The notes: generated from the letters alone by a model not told the origin. Counted from the stretch's first letter, positions 39,956 through 50,340 are shown. The stretch: DNA of 64,000 bases from JBFMHP01 sp040752855 (GCA_040752855.1 JBFMHP010000037.1:24480-88479), one strand, 5' to 3'. Numbers and translations: made by a program.

Positions 39956-42900
39956 GCGCGGGGTTGCTCCATCGGTCCTTTGTCGTGAGTGCTAAGTTGC
40001 GGATGTTCCGCCTGCGCCCGCCTCAGGGTCTCCAGTGCCTCGGGGTAGAGGAAACGTTCGATCTGGTGTTCCAGTTCCTCCCCCAGCGGGCCGAATGCCA
40101 TTTTCAGCAGGGTTCCATGAGCCTCAACCTGGAGATTGGCCTCCATGTTGGCGCACGCCAGCAGCGGTTCGAGTTCCGTCAGCAGCTGCCGCACATTCGC
40201 CCAGTCCACCGTGCACTGGCTGTCCGCCAGCGCCGCGGGCAGGACCGCGCGCAGTGCGCTGATCAGGCTGTGTAACTCCTGCTCCAGGGTTTCGGCCAGT
40301 TGGTCGATTTGCTGAGGCGCAGCACCGGCGGCGATCGCCGCCTCCAGGTCGCTGGCCATGGCCTGCACCGCAACGGCGCCCAGGGTGGCGGAACTGCCCT
40401 TCAAGGCGTGGGCCAGCCGCTCGGCCTGCGCGCGAGCGCCCGCGGCCAAGTGCTCACGCAGGCGGGTAACGTCCCCGGCGTGATCGGCGGCATAGCGGCG
40501 CAGCAGGCGCCGGTAGGTGTCCTGGCGGCCTTGCAACACCTCCAGGCCGCGCCGGGGATCCAAGCCGTGGATGGCCATCAGTTCCTCGGGTGGCGGGCAC
40601 TCACCCGCAGCGCCCGTACGAGGTGTCATGCCCCGGCCCGGCAGCCAGCGTGACAAGGTGCCATAGAATTGTTGCGGATCGACCGGCTTGGCGACGAAAT
40701 CGTTCATGCCCGCGGCCAGGCAGGCCTGGCGGTCCTCGGTGAAGGTGTTGGCGGTCATGGCCACGATCGGGGTGTGTTCCCAGCCGGGCGTGGCGCGGAT
40801 CGCGCGCGTGGCCTCCAGGCCATCCATGACCGGCATCTGGATGTCCATCAGCACCAGGTCGTAAGCGCCGCTGCGGGCCTTGGCCAGGGCCTCGCGTCCG
40901 TCGGCGGCGGTGTCCACCTGCAGCCCGACGCTGTGCAGCAGCTCCAGCGCCACTTCACGATTAACGGCGTTGTCTTCGACCAGCAGCAGCCGCGCGCCCG
41001 CGTTGTGGCGGCGCAGTTCCTCTTCGGTATCCATGCGCCCGGCGGGTTGCTTCGAGGGCATGATGCCGCGGCCGCGGGCGAGCCGGGCGGTGAACCAGAA
41101 GGTGCTGCCCCGGCCGGGTTCGCTCTCCACCCCGGTGCTGCCGTCCATCAATTGCGCCAGGCGCCGGGTGATCGCCAAGCCCAGGCCGGTGCCGCCGTGG
41201 CGGCGCGTGGTGGATGAATCCAGCTGTTCAAAGTTATCGAACAGGCGAGATTGGTCCTTCACCGCGATACCGATACCCGTATCCTGCACCTCAAAGCGCA
41301 CCAGAAGCCGTTCCCCGTCATCCTCAAGCAAACGGGCGCGGAGCGTGATGCTGCCTTGTTCGGTGAACTTCAGGGCGTTGCCGGCGTAGTTGAGCAGGGC
41401 CTGACGCAACCGGCCCGGGTCCCCCCGCAGCCACAGGGGCACGCCGGCAGCGTCGACCTCGATGGCCAGGCCCTTGGCCCGGGCCTGGTCGGCGATCAGG
41501 GAGCGGACGTTGTCGAACACGCTGTCGAGAGCAAAATCCGCGGCCTCGAGTTCCATCCGGCCGGCCTCGATCTTCGACAGGTCGAGGATGTCGTTGATGA
41601 TGGAGAGTAGATGGCGTGCGGCGCCGTCCATCCGCTCCAGCCAGTTGGCCTGCTCGGGAGTCGGCCCCGAGCGGCGCAGCAGGTGGCCGAGGCCGACGAT
41701 GGCGTTCATCGGGGTGCGGATCTCGTGGCTCATATTGGCCAGGAAGGCGCTCTTGGCCTGGTTGGCCACCTCGGCCTGCTCCTTGGCGGCGTTCAGTTCT
41801 CTCGTGCGTTGCGCCACCAGTTCTTCGAGGTGGTGGCGGTGCTGATCCAATTCCCGGGCGATGCGCTTTCGTTCCGTGATGTCTTCGTTCACAGCCACGT
41901 AGTGGGTAATACGCCCGTCCGGGTGACTAATGGGGCTGATGATGGAAAATTCCACGTATTCGCTGCCGTCTCTGCGCTTGTTGTGGAACTCGCCACGCCA
42001 GGTCCGGCCTGCGGTAAGCGTGGCCCAGAGATCATCATACGTGGCCCTGGGGGTGTTGTCCGACTGCAGGAAGCGCGGGTTCCGGCCGAGGGCCTCCTCC
42101 CGGCTATAGCCGCTGACGCGCGTGAAGGCCTGGTTGACATATTCGATCTCGCCATCGAGGTTGGTGATGATGATGCTCTCGGGACTTTGCTCCACGGCCA
42201 TAGAAAGCTTGTTCAGCTGCTCCTGGGTGCGCCGTTGCTCGGTAATGTCGTCATACATCCCCAGCACACCGATGATTTGGCCGCTATCATCGCGCAGCGG
42301 CACCTTGGAGGTGCGCAACCAGATGGTACGCCCATCCGGCGTGGTCTGCGGCTCCTCGAAAGCGAGCTTGGGGATGCCCGATTGCAGGATAGCGGCGTCA
42401 TTGGCGCGGTAACGCTCGGCCTGGTCCCGCCAGCCCATCTCATAGTCGGTCTTGCCGACCAGCTCCTGCGGGCTGGACAGGCCGGCGTCCTTGGCAAACA
42501 CCGTATTACAGCCCAGGAAGCGCGACTGATGATCCTTCCAGAAGATGCGCACCGGCACGTTCTCCAGGACGGACTGCAGCAGATCCTTGGATTCTTTCAG
42601 AGCGATCTCCGCCTGCTTGCGCTCGGTGATGTCGTTGCACACCGCCAGGCAGACCTCACCATAGACCGGATGGGTGAAGGAGTTGGCCGATGCCTTACAC
42701 CAGAGCAGGCCGCCGTCCTTCCTGAGACCCCGCAGCTCGCCCTGCCAGTGCCCCTTGCGCTTTAGGACGTCGAGCATCTGCGGGGTATCCAGCGCCTCAT
42801 CGGGGGGCTGTGCATAAAGCGTGGTCATGGACCGGCCGGGCAGCTCGGCCTCGGGGTAGCCGAACATGCGCGCTGCGCCGGGGTTGGCGTAGAGGATGCG

Positions 42901-44127
42901 CGCGTCCTGGGTGTCGATCAGGAATACCGCCTCCAACAGTTGCTCCAGGATGCGCGACTGCAGGCGGATTTCGCCCTCCAGGGTGGTCCGCGACGGAATG
43001 CGCAGGTGGCGATACCGTTCGGGGATAACGGGATCAACCGCGCCGAAGTTCTCGACGATGGCGAACCGGCCGTCGGCCTGGCAGCGGGTGAGATAGCTGT
43101 TTACGCGGGCGTGGTGGGTTGCCGGGTCCATGCACACCCTCCCCTGCGGGCCCCGGACCTCGATGTCGGCCAGCGCCTTGACCAGTGCCTCGGCCTCCAG
43201 GCTGCCGGCGCGGTTGGTGGCCTGGGCGAACGCCTTGACACACAGGTAGGCGCCCTCGCCGAAGTTGGTCAGGATGCCGTTGCCCGGCGGCCACAGGCCC
43301 TCGACGCCCGGCCAACTGACAAGAGTCGTCAGGTAGCGCTGGTTTTCCGGTGTATCGACGCTCATGAAATAGGTGTTGCAGGAATACAAGCCCGCGCGCA
43401 CCGCTGCCGGCAGCCGGCTGGCCAAGACCTCATCGTAGTGCCCCATGACTACGGCCATGCGTGATTTAAGACCGCGCTCGGTGAAGCGGGTCAGCAAATG
43501 CAACTGGTCGTCGCCGGCGAAATACGGGACAAAGACATCGGGGGCGGCCGCCGCGACCTGATCGAGCAGGGATTCGATCGCATCGGCCGCGGCGCCCAGC
43601 GGGCAGTATTCCTCCCCGACCACCTCGCCGCCGGCGCCGGCCAGGGCCCGTTTGGCGGCGTCGATGGAGCCGCGCGGCCATTCGTAATTGCCACCGGCGA
43701 AGAACATGCGCGGGCCGAAATGCTCGCGCATGTACGGGATCATGCGATCGATCTGCTGATTGGGCAGCGCGGCGAAGTGAAAAAAGTACGGGCTGAGGAT
43801 GCTGCCTTCGTAGAAAGAGAAATTGAGATACGGAATCCGGTTCGGCTCGGCCACCCGGTAGGCCACCGCGATGCGCGAGTTGGACAGCAGGTTGCCGATG
43901 ATGGCGGCGCAGCCATGTTTATGGATCAGGCGGTTGGCCGCGACCACCGCGCTCTCCGGCAGGCTGCCGTCGTCCTCGATCACCAGCTCCAGCGGCCGGC
44001 CCAGCACCCCGCCGGCCTTGTTGACCTCCTGGCAGGCGATCTGCCCGGCGCGGCTGATCTCCTCCCCGTAGATCCCCACCAGCCCGGTGAGCGGTGGCAT
44101 CAGGCCGAGTTTGACGCTGCTGCTCAT
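39952..44127 (-). CDS. Hybrid histidine kinase with AmiC/urea-binding-type sensor domain
   Basis: A 1391-residue protein. Residues 1-370 are a type 1 periplasmic-binding fold of the AmiC/UrtA group ('VKLGLMPPLTGLVGIYGEEI', 'AEPNRIPYLNFSFYEGSILS', 'MFFAGGNYEWPRGSIDAAKR'), here without a signal peptide. Then come three PAS domains (about 385-765), HisKA ('FLANMSHEIRTPMNAIVGLG'), HATPase ('HGGTGLGLAITRRLAQLMDG'), a receiver ('YDLVLMDIQMPVMDGLEATR') and an HPt domain ('AERLAHALKGSSATLGAVAV'). A full His-Asp-His relay is present in one chain. Start (ATG 44125-44127) and stop both overlap neighbours as ATGA. Confidence 0.92.
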   Translation of the reverse strand: MSSSVKLGLMPPLTGLVGIYGEEISRAGQIACQEVNKAGGVLGRPLELVIEDDGSLPESAVVAANRLIHKHGCAAIIGNLLSNSRIAVAYRVAEPNRIPYLNFSFYEGSILSPYFFHFAALPNQQIDRMIPYMREHFGPRMFFAGGNYEWPRGSIDAAKRALAGAGGEVVGEEYCPLGAAADAIESLLDQVAAAAPDVFVPYFAGDDQLHLLTRFTERGLKSRMAVVMGHYDEVLASRLPAAVRAGLYSCNTYFMSVDTPENQRYLTTLVSWPGVEGLWPPGNGILTNFGEGAYLCVKAFAQATNRAGSLEAEALVKALADIEVRGPQGRVCMDPATHHARVNSYLTRCQADGRFAIVENFGAVDPVIPERYRHLRIPSRTTLEGEIRLQSRILEQLLEAVFLIDTQDARILYANPGAARMFGYPEAELPGRSMTTLYAQPPDEALDTPQMLDVLKRKGHWQGELRGLRKDGGLLWCKASANSFTHPVYGEVCLAVCNDITERKQAEIALKESKDLLQSVLENVPVRIFWKDHQSRFLGCNTVFAKDAGLSSPQELVGKTDYEMGWRDQAERYRANDAAILQSGIPKLAFEEPQTTPDGRTIWLRTSKVPLRDDSGQIIGVLGMYDDITEQRRTQEQLNKLSMAVEQSPESIIITNLDGEIEYVNQAFTRVSGYSREEALGRNPRFLQSDNTPRATYDDLWATLTAGRTWRGEFHNKRRDGSEYVEFSIISPISHPDGRITHYVAVNEDITERKRIARELDQHRHHLEELVAQRTRELNAAKEQAEVANQAKSAFLANMSHEIRTPMNAIVGLGHLLRRSGPTPEQANWLERMDGAARHLLSIINDILDLSKIEAGRMELEAADFALDSVFDNVRSLIADQARAKGLAIEVDAAGVPLWLRGDPGRLRQALLNYAGNALKFTEQGSITLRARLLEDDGERLLVRFEVQDTGIGIAVKDQSRLFDNFEQLDSSTTRRHGGTGLGLAITRRLAQLMDGSTGVESEPGRGSTFWFTARLARGRGIMPSKQPAGRMDTEEELRRHNAGARLLLVEDNAVNREVALELLHSVGLQVDTAADGREALAKARSGAYDLVLMDIQMPVMDGLEATRAIRATPGWEHTPIVAMTANTFTEDRQACLAAGMNDFVAKPVDPQQFYGTLSRWLPGRGMTPRTGAAGECPPPEELMAIHGLDPRRGLEVLQGRQDTYRRLLRRYAADHAGDVTRLREHLAAGARAQAERLAHALKGSSATLGAVAVQAMASDLEAAIAAGAAPQQIDQLAETLEQELHSLISALRAVLPAALADSQCTVDWANVRQLLTELEPLLACANMEANLQVEAHGTLLKMAFGPLGEELEHQIERFLYPEALETLRRAQAEHPQLSTHDKGPMEQPRA

Positions 44128-45251
44128 GTGGGTTGGGCGGCGCCTGCGTTTGGCACCACACAGCACGGCGGATCACGGTAGCGCTCGGCGATGGCGACAA
44201 ACTCCTCGTAGACGGCGAGAAAGGCCGCTACCACATCGGGGTCGAAGTGACGGCCGCTCTCGGCGGCGATCAGGTCGCGGGCCTGGGCATACGGCATGGG
44301 CGGCTTGTAGACACGTTGTGAGATCAGGGCGTCGAACACATCGGCCACGGCCATGATGCGCGCCGATACGGGGATGACATCGCCCGCCAGTCCGTCCGGA
44401 TAGCCGCCCCCGTCCCAGCGCTCATGGTGCCAACGGGCGATTTCCTTGGCCAGGGCGAGAAATTGCACCTTGCCCTCGGCATCCCGCTCCGCCTGCTCGA
44501 TGGCGTCGCTGCCCAGCCAGGCGTGGGTCTTCATGATCGCCCACTCCTCCGGACTGAGCTTACCGGGTTTGAGCAGGATGTGGTCGGGAATGCCGACCTT
44601 GCCGATGTCATGCAGCGGGGCGGAGCGGGTGACGAGATCGATATAGTGGTCGGTGAGGGTCGCGGCGAAGCGGGGGTGGGCGCGCAACTGTAACGCGAGC
44701 GCCCGGACATAGGCCTGGGTGCGCAAGATGTGATTGCCGGTCTCCGGATCGCGCGTCTCCGCCAGATGGGCCAGGGCGCGGATGCTGACGATCTGGATAG
44801 TGTCGTTCTCCCGCATGCGCCGGGCCACCTCGGCCTCCAGATAGGCGTTCTGGTCCTTGAGCCGGTCGCGGGCCTGTTTCAGCTCCAGCTGTGCGCGCAC
44901 CCGGGCGCGCACGATGGCCGGACGGACGGGCTTGGTGATGTAATCCACGGCACCCAGGGCGAAGCCGCGTTCCTCGTCTTCCTGGGAATCCCGGGCGGTG
45001 ACGAAGATCACCGGGATATCGCGGGTGCGGGGCTGTTCGCGCAAACGCTCCAGCACTGCATGGCCGTCCATGTCGGGCATCATCACATCCAGCAGGATCA
45101 GATCGGGTTTGGGGTCGGTCGCCGCCACCTGCAGGGCGCGTTGGCCGCAATTGGCCACCCGTACCAGGTAGTCGGGCTGGAGCAGGCCGCCGATCACCGC
45201 CAGGTTCTCGGGGGTGTCGTCCACCACCATGATCGTTTGCTTGGGTGTCAT
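44124..45251 (-). CDS. Receiver-HD-GYP c-di-GMP phosphodiesterase
   Basis: A 375-residue response regulator. The receiver is at about 5-122 ('TIMVVDDTPENLAVIGGLLQ', 'PDLILLDVMMPDMDGHAVLE'). The HD-GYP domain is at about 160-345, with the metal-binding 'APLHDIGKVGIPDHILLKPG', 'HHERWDGGGYPDGLAGDVIP' (the GYP signature) and 'IMAVADVFDALISQRVYKPP'. It probably hydrolyses c-di-GMP when phosphorylated. The start MTPKQTIMVVDD at 45249-45251 is used because the upstream extension is Arg-rich and unsupported. First gene of the leftward operon. Confidence 0.92.
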   Translation of the reverse strand: MTPKQTIMVVDDTPENLAVIGGLLQPDYLVRVANCGQRALQVAATDPKPDLILLDVMMPDMDGHAVLERLREQPRTRDIPVIFVTARDSQEDEERGFALGAVDYITKPVRPAIVRARVRAQLELKQARDRLKDQNAYLEAEVARRMRENDTIQIVSIRALAHLAETRDPETGNHILRTQAYVRALALQLRAHPRFAATLTDHYIDLVTRSAPLHDIGKVGIPDHILLKPGKLSPEEWAIMKTHAWLGSDAIEQAERDAEGKVQFLALAKEIARWHHERWDGGGYPDGLAGDVIPVSARIMAVADVFDALISQRVYKPPMPYAQARDLIAAESGRHFDPDVVAAFLAVYEEFVAIAERYRDPPCCVVPNAGAAQPT

Positions 45252-45705
45252 ATGATTATCTTCGATTACTGTTGGCAGCTTGGTCCGGTTGCACGTAGTT
45301 CGCCGCCGATTACTTAGTTGGTTGCGTAAATATCGACATGGGAACACATCCTTTGAGAAAGAAGCGTCAGCGAAACGCCGTCGCCCGCCTCGCGCCCAGA
45401 CTTGTGTCCGGAATCTGGCCATAACGTGATCTCTCGAAAAAAACCCCGGCCTCACGGCTGAACTTTGTCGTTGATCATCTTGATAAAGTGGCCAATCCCG
45501 GTGTCGATATACACATGTACGCCCCGGTGGTCCGGCCTAGCTTACCAACCCGGCTAAAAAAGTCGGTTGTAGGAGCGAGCTTCAGCGTGCGATCCGCCAC
45601 CTTTTCAAGGATCGCCATCCGAAGAAGGCCCCTACTCCGGAAATCACGATCGCCGGGTTCACCAGCGTGCAATGAAGACTTGCGACAATTACTCAAGAGG
45701 GCTAA
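45252..45705. other. Divergent promoter region of the signalling operons
   Basis: About 450 bases between the leftward HD-GYP operon and the rightward operon. No supported gene is present. A REP-like segment GTTGTAGGAGCGAGCTTCAG lies near 45568. Promoters for both operons must be here, but I cannot assign -35/-10 elements with confidence. Confidence 0.5.
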
Positions 45706-46500
45706 ATGGCCGAACAAAGTCAGGAACGATGCCTACTGTTGGTCGATGACGAACCGAATATTCTTCGGGCCTTGTCACGGCTGTTGCGACGTGACGGATA
45801 CACGATTTACACCGCGCAGAGCGGCGCCGAAGGCCTGGCCCTGCTGCAGGAGCACAAGGTGGGCGTCATCGTGTCCGACCAGCGCATGCCGGAGATGAAT
45901 GGCACGGAGTTTCTCAGCCGGGTAAAAGACATCTACCCCGACACGGTCCGTATCGTCCTCAGTGGCTACACGGAATTGAGCGCCATCACCGATGCAATCA
46001 ACCGGGGCGCCATCTACAAATTCCTCACCAAACCTTGGGACGATGATCTAATCCGAGAAAATATCCGCGCGGCATTCGCCCAGTATGAGATGGTGGATGA
46101 GAATCGCCGCTTGCGCGAGCAACTGCAGGCGCATTCCGCCGCCGCTGCGGCCGGGGCGCCGTCGGTTGCTCCCGGGAATCATGCCGCAGGTGAGCCGGCT
46201 CGGGATCTCTTTGACAGCCTGCCGCTCGCGCTGGCCGTGGTGAAGGCGGATGTCATTGTGCGCTGCACCGCACCGGCCAAAGCAATGCTGCACCTTGCCC
46301 AGGCCGCGCCACAGCCACAGGGGCTGGAGCTGCCCGAATCACTGCGTCCGCTTTGGCGGCAGGCCATCGAGGGCGTGGCATCGGTGCAGGGAATCAGGCG
46401 TATCGGCACTTGGGAACAGTGCGATGTCTACGTTGGCAGGCTGACCGACAGCACGGATGAATATGTTGTGCTGCTGACCAAATGTGATGGCACGGAATGA
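45706..46500 (+). CDS. RpfG-type receiver protein with C-terminal PAS-like region
   Basis: A 264-residue protein. The receiver is at about 8-125 ('CLLLVDDEPNILRALSRLLR', phospho-Asp in 'VGVIVSDQRMPEMNGTEFLS', 'YPDTVRIVLSGYTELSAITD', 'AIYKFLTKPWDDDLIRENIR'). A short helical linker and an Ala/Pro-rich segment follow. The C-terminal 100 residues ('DLFDSLPLALAVVKADVIVR') look like a degenerate PAS domain with no output enzyme. It leads the rightward operon. AGAGGGCTAA precedes the ATG. Confidence 0.82.
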   Translation: MAEQSQERCLLLVDDEPNILRALSRLLRRDGYTIYTAQSGAEGLALLQEHKVGVIVSDQRMPEMNGTEFLSRVKDIYPDTVRIVLSGYTELSAITDAINRGAIYKFLTKPWDDDLIRENIRAAFAQYEMVDENRRLREQLQAHSAAAAAGAPSVAPGNHAAGEPARDLFDSLPLALAVVKADVIVRCTAPAKAMLHLAQAAPQPQGLELPESLRPLWRQAIEGVASVQGIRRIGTWEQCDVYVGRLTDSTDEYVVLLTKCDGTE

Positions 46501-46522
46501 CGAAAAAAATGGAGCTGATTAC

Positions 46523-48988
46523 ATGGTGCGTAACATCGGTATAGCGCGAAAAGCCCAGATCACTGCCTTTCTCATGATTATGACCACCGCGATCGTCACG
46601 GGGGTCACCTTTTATCAAGGCGCGTCGGACACACTGATCAAAGAAAAGATGCAAAGCGCGGAACAGGAAACCAGGCTGGAGGCAGTGCGCATCGAGGTGG
46701 AGCTTAGCGAATTGCGCCGGGATGCGCAGTTTCTGGCCAACGCGGAGCCGGTTCGCGCTGTCTTGCGCGCACAAGCGGCAGCCGGTAGCGCCCCCGCCGG
46801 ACGAACGCAGCGCGAAGCGCTGGAAACCCGGTTGGCGGGTTTGCTTATCGATTTCGTGCAGACCAAACCGGCTTATCTCCAGATCCGGCTGATGAAGATT
46901 GCAGAGGCCGGACGAGACATCATCAACATCAAGCGCATCGATGCCTCCACGGCGAGGGTTGCGGCGCCTGCCGACACCGCCGAGGCCTTGCAGCAATTTA
47001 CGTCTAAGGCACAGGGCGTAAGCGCCTCGGTCTATCTCTCTGAAGTCCTGCCGGGATCGGCAGACGGCGCAGTTGGTCCCCACATCATGGCCATGGCCCC
47101 GGTGGTTGGCGAGGCGCAGCAGGTCGAGGGCCTGCTCATCGTCAGCATGGACCTGGGCACCGAGTTTCTCGCGTTTTCAAACGGCCATGCCAATGAGCTG
47201 CACCACCACCTCATCATCGATAACCAAGGCTATTATCTGGAGCACTTTGATGACACCAAGGAGTTCAACAAAAAAAGCAGGCTTCAGGATGATTTCCCGC
47301 AGTTGAGCCATGCGCTGCGGCCGGATTTTCTGGATGACGCGCTGGTGATGACCGACTATTACCAGGGCCAGCCCGCGATCTACACCGTCCGCAAGATCTC
47401 TATCGACAATATGCGTCCCGATCATTTCATCGGCTTTGTCGAAATCATTCGTTTTGACGCGGTGCTCACGGCGCTCAAGGACTTGCGGCGCACGAGCAGC
47501 ATTATGGTGGTGCTGATCATCGTCATCGGTGGTTTGGCCGCCATGACGATTGCGCGGCGCATGGTCAGTCCGCTGGTCGCCATCACCCAGGGCATGCAGG
47601 CGTTCGCTGCGGGCCGCGAGGTCGGCGGCCTGCCCACCAACCACACCGACGAGATGGGAGTGCTGGCGCGCGAGTTCAAGCACATGGTGGAGGAGCTTAA
47701 GATCCGAGAATATGATTTACGCGTGAGCAATGAACGCTTCCAGCAAATCGTCGAACACTTGAACGAGGTGTTCTGGGTGGCCGGTCCGGATTACCGGCTC
47801 AGCTACGTCAGCCCCGCCTACGAGTTCGTCTGCGGCGCGAAATGCCAAACCGCCTACGAGTCGGGAAATATTCTGTTGAGCGCGATTCATCCGGAAGACG
47901 TAGTGCGCGTCAGCAATTATCTGGAAGACGTCTCGCGATTGCCGAGCGAGGGGCTGGAGCTTGACTACCGCATCATCATTGGTGAAACCACGCGCTGGCT
48001 GCGCAACCGTATCTTCCCGGTGCACAAGAACGGGCGCCTGGTAAATATCGTCGGCGTGGCGGAAAACATCACCGAACGCAAGGAGGCGGAAGAAGCCCTG
48101 CACAAGAGCTACGCGGAATTGATCGATGCCAACGCCAAACTCGAGGAAACACAAAATCAATTGCTGCAGTCCGAAAAGATGGCCTCGATCGGGCAGCTTG
48201 CCGCCGGGGTGGCCCACGAGATCAACAATCCCATCGGTTATGTCAATTCGAATATTGGGAGCCTGAAGAAGTACGTCGCGGAATTGCTGACATTGATCAA
48301 GGAATACGAGGAGTTGGAGCGGCGCCTGCCGCCGAATGATGCGCTGCTGGCTAAGCTCACCAGTCTGAAACTCAACATGGACCTGGACTATGTGAAGGAT
48401 GATTTGCGCGACCTGCTGCGGGAATCCGAGGAAGGACTGGCGCGCGTGAAGAAGATCGTGCAGGACCTCAAGGAGTTTTCACACATCGGCGCCGATGAAT
48501 GGGCGGCCACCGATATCCATAAAGGACTGGATAGCACGCTCAACATCGTGCACAACGAGATCAAATACAAGGCGGAGGTCATCAAGGATTACGGAGTGGT
48601 CCCGCAGATCGAGTGCATCCCCTCGCAGCTCAATCAGGTGTTCATGAATCTGCTGGTCAACGCGGCGCAGGCGATCCAAGAGCGCGGCAGCATCACGATC
48701 CGCACCGGCGTCCTGCAGGACATGGCCTACATCGCGGTGCGCGACACCGGATCGGGTATCGAGGAGAAGCATCTCCCTAAGCTGTTCGATCCCTTCTTTA
48801 CCACCCAGCCGGTGGGCAAGGGCACCGGTCTGGGCCTGTCGCTCTCCTACAGTATCGTCAACAAGCATGGCGGCCATATCGATGTCGAAAGTACGCTCGG
48901 TGAAGGCACAACCTTCACCGTGTGGCTGCCGCTTAAACAACCGGACGCGGCAACCAATGCCGGTACGCCGCAGGAATTCGCCATATGA
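46523..48988 (+). CDS. Membrane sensor histidine kinase (extracytoplasmic sensor-HAMP-PAS-kinase)
   Basis: An 821-residue kinase. One helix at about 13-32, an extracytoplasmic sensor of dCache type (about 33-315, with 'IIDNQGYYLEHFDDTKEF'), a second helix ('IMVVLIIVIGGLAAMTIA'), HAMP, PAS (about 415-535), H-box 'EKMASIGQLAAGVAHEINNP' and HATPase ('GTGLGLSLSYSIVNKHGGHI'). The start at 46523 follows ATGGAGCTGATTAC; an earlier in-frame ATG overlapping the upstream gene lacks a ribosome-binding site. Its stop overlaps the next start as ATGA. Confidence 0.9.
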   Translation: MVRNIGIARKAQITAFLMIMTTAIVTGVTFYQGASDTLIKEKMQSAEQETRLEAVRIEVELSELRRDAQFLANAEPVRAVLRAQAAAGSAPAGRTQREALETRLAGLLIDFVQTKPAYLQIRLMKIAEAGRDIINIKRIDASTARVAAPADTAEALQQFTSKAQGVSASVYLSEVLPGSADGAVGPHIMAMAPVVGEAQQVEGLLIVSMDLGTEFLAFSNGHANELHHHLIIDNQGYYLEHFDDTKEFNKKSRLQDDFPQLSHALRPDFLDDALVMTDYYQGQPAIYTVRKISIDNMRPDHFIGFVEIIRFDAVLTALKDLRRTSSIMVVLIIVIGGLAAMTIARRMVSPLVAITQGMQAFAAGREVGGLPTNHTDEMGVLAREFKHMVEELKIREYDLRVSNERFQQIVEHLNEVFWVAGPDYRLSYVSPAYEFVCGAKCQTAYESGNILLSAIHPEDVVRVSNYLEDVSRLPSEGLELDYRIIIGETTRWLRNRIFPVHKNGRLVNIVGVAENITERKEAEEALHKSYAELIDANAKLEETQNQLLQSEKMASIGQLAAGVAHEINNPIGYVNSNIGSLKKYVAELLTLIKEYEELERRLPPNDALLAKLTSLKLNMDLDYVKDDLRDLLRESEEGLARVKKIVQDLKEFSHIGADEWAATDIHKGLDSTLNIVHNEIKYKAEVIKDYGVVPQIECIPSQLNQVFMNLLVNAAQAIQERGSITIRTGVLQDMAYIAVRDTGSGIEEKHLPKLFDPFFTTQPVGKGTGLGLSLSYSIVNKHGGHIDVESTLGEGTTFTVWLPLKQPDAATNAGTPQEFAI

Positions 48989-50340
48989 GCAGCGCCGACG
49001 AAGTTCAAACTCAAGCAGCCGCCGAGCTGCCGCCCACGCTGTTGCTCGTCGATGACGAGCAGAATATCCTCGCCGCGCTGCGCCGGCTGTTCCGCCCCGA
49101 GGGCTACCGCATCCTGCTGGCCGGCAACGGCCAGGAAGGGCTGGCGGTGCTGGAGCAGGAGCCGGTGGATCTGGTCATCTCCGACATGCGCATGCCGGTG
49201 ATGGATGGCGCGCAGTTTCTCGAACAGGTGGCCACGCGCTGGCCGGACACCATGCGCATCCTGCTCACCGGACACGCCGATCTCAGCTCGGCGATCGCCG
49301 CCATCAACAAGGGCAGCATCTACAAGTACATCGCCAAGCCGTGGGAGGACAACGATCTCAAGCTCAACGTCAAACACGCACTCAACGCCAAATTCCTTGA
49401 CCAGGAACGGAGACGCCTGGAGATCCTCACGCGCCGGCAGAATGAGGAACTCAAGGACCTCAATGCCAATCTCGAGCGCAAGGTCGCCGAACGCACCGCC
49501 GAATTGCAACAGGCCCACGAGTCGTTGAAAAAAAGCTACGCCTCCTCGATCAAGACCTTCGCCGGCCTGATCGAGATGCGCGAAGGCAGTATCGGCGGCC
49601 ACTCGCGGCGCGTGGCCGACCTGGCGCACCGGCTGGCCCTCTCCCTGGGGATGAACAAGGCCCAGGCGCAGGATGTGCTGTTTGCCGGGCTGCTGCACGA
49701 CATCGGCAAGATCGCCCTGCCGGACAAATTGATGAGCACGCCGTTTCAGGCCCTGGGCAAGGAGGACCGCGCCAAAGTGGCTCGGCATGTGGTGCTGGGC
49801 GAGGCGGCGCTGATGGCGCTCGAACCGCTGCAGGAGGCGGCTAAGTACATCCGCCATCATCACGAACTCTACGACGGGCGCGGCTACCCCGACGGCCTGC
49901 AGGGCGAGGCGATCCCCTTGGGCGCGCAAATCCTGTGCCTAGCTAATGAGTATGACGCCCTGCAGATCGGCACCATCAACACCCAGCGCATGTCGGCGGC
50001 CGAGGCGCGCGAATACATCGCTGAAAAGAAATACAAGCGCTATGGACCGAAGGTGGTCGACGCCTTTCTGGCGCACTTCGAGGGGGCCAAGCCGAAGGCC
50101 GTGGATCTCTCGGAACAGTTCTGCACCGGAGAGTTGCAGCCCGGCATGGTGATTACCCGCGACCTGGTGATGCGCGACGGCATGATGCTGCTTTCGGCCG
50201 GCTATGTGCTGGACGAGACGTTGATCGAGCGGATCAGGCGCTTTGAAAAGGGAATCGATGAGCGGCTCACCATCCATGCGATACCGCCCAGCGCCGGCGA
50301 GCCGAATGAGGAACCCTCTGACACCCCGGGGACTGAGTGA
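48985..50340 (+). CDS. Receiver-HD-GYP c-di-GMP phosphodiesterase
   Basis: A 451-residue RpfG-like protein. The receiver is at about 18-135 ('LLLVDDEQNILAALRRLFRP', 'DLVISDMRMPVMDGAQFLEQ') and a coiled coil at about 140-185 ('NEELKDLNANLERKVAERTA'). HD-GYP spans about 190-350 ('FAGLLHDIGKIALPDKLMST', 'IRHHHELYDGRGYPDGLQGE'), followed by an extra C-terminal domain ('MVITRDLVMRDGMMLLSAGY') typical of RpfG relatives. Catalytic HD and GYP residues are intact. Coupled by ATGA overlap to the kinase and followed after 3 bases by the GTPase. Confidence 0.92.
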   Translation: MSSADEVQTQAAAELPPTLLLVDDEQNILAALRRLFRPEGYRILLAGNGQEGLAVLEQEPVDLVISDMRMPVMDGAQFLEQVATRWPDTMRILLTGHADLSSAIAAINKGSIYKYIAKPWEDNDLKLNVKHALNAKFLDQERRRLEILTRRQNEELKDLNANLERKVAERTAELQQAHESLKKSYASSIKTFAGLIEMREGSIGGHSRRVADLAHRLALSLGMNKAQAQDVLFAGLLHDIGKIALPDKLMSTPFQALGKEDRAKVARHVVLGEAALMALEPLQEAAKYIRHHHELYDGRGYPDGLQGEAIPLGAQILCLANEYDALQIGTINTQRMSAAEAREYIAEKKYKRYGPKVVDAFLAHFEGAKPKAVDLSEQFCTGELQPGMVITRDLVMRDGMMLLSAGYVLDETLIERIRRFEKGIDERLTIHAIPPSAGEPNEEPSDTPGTE

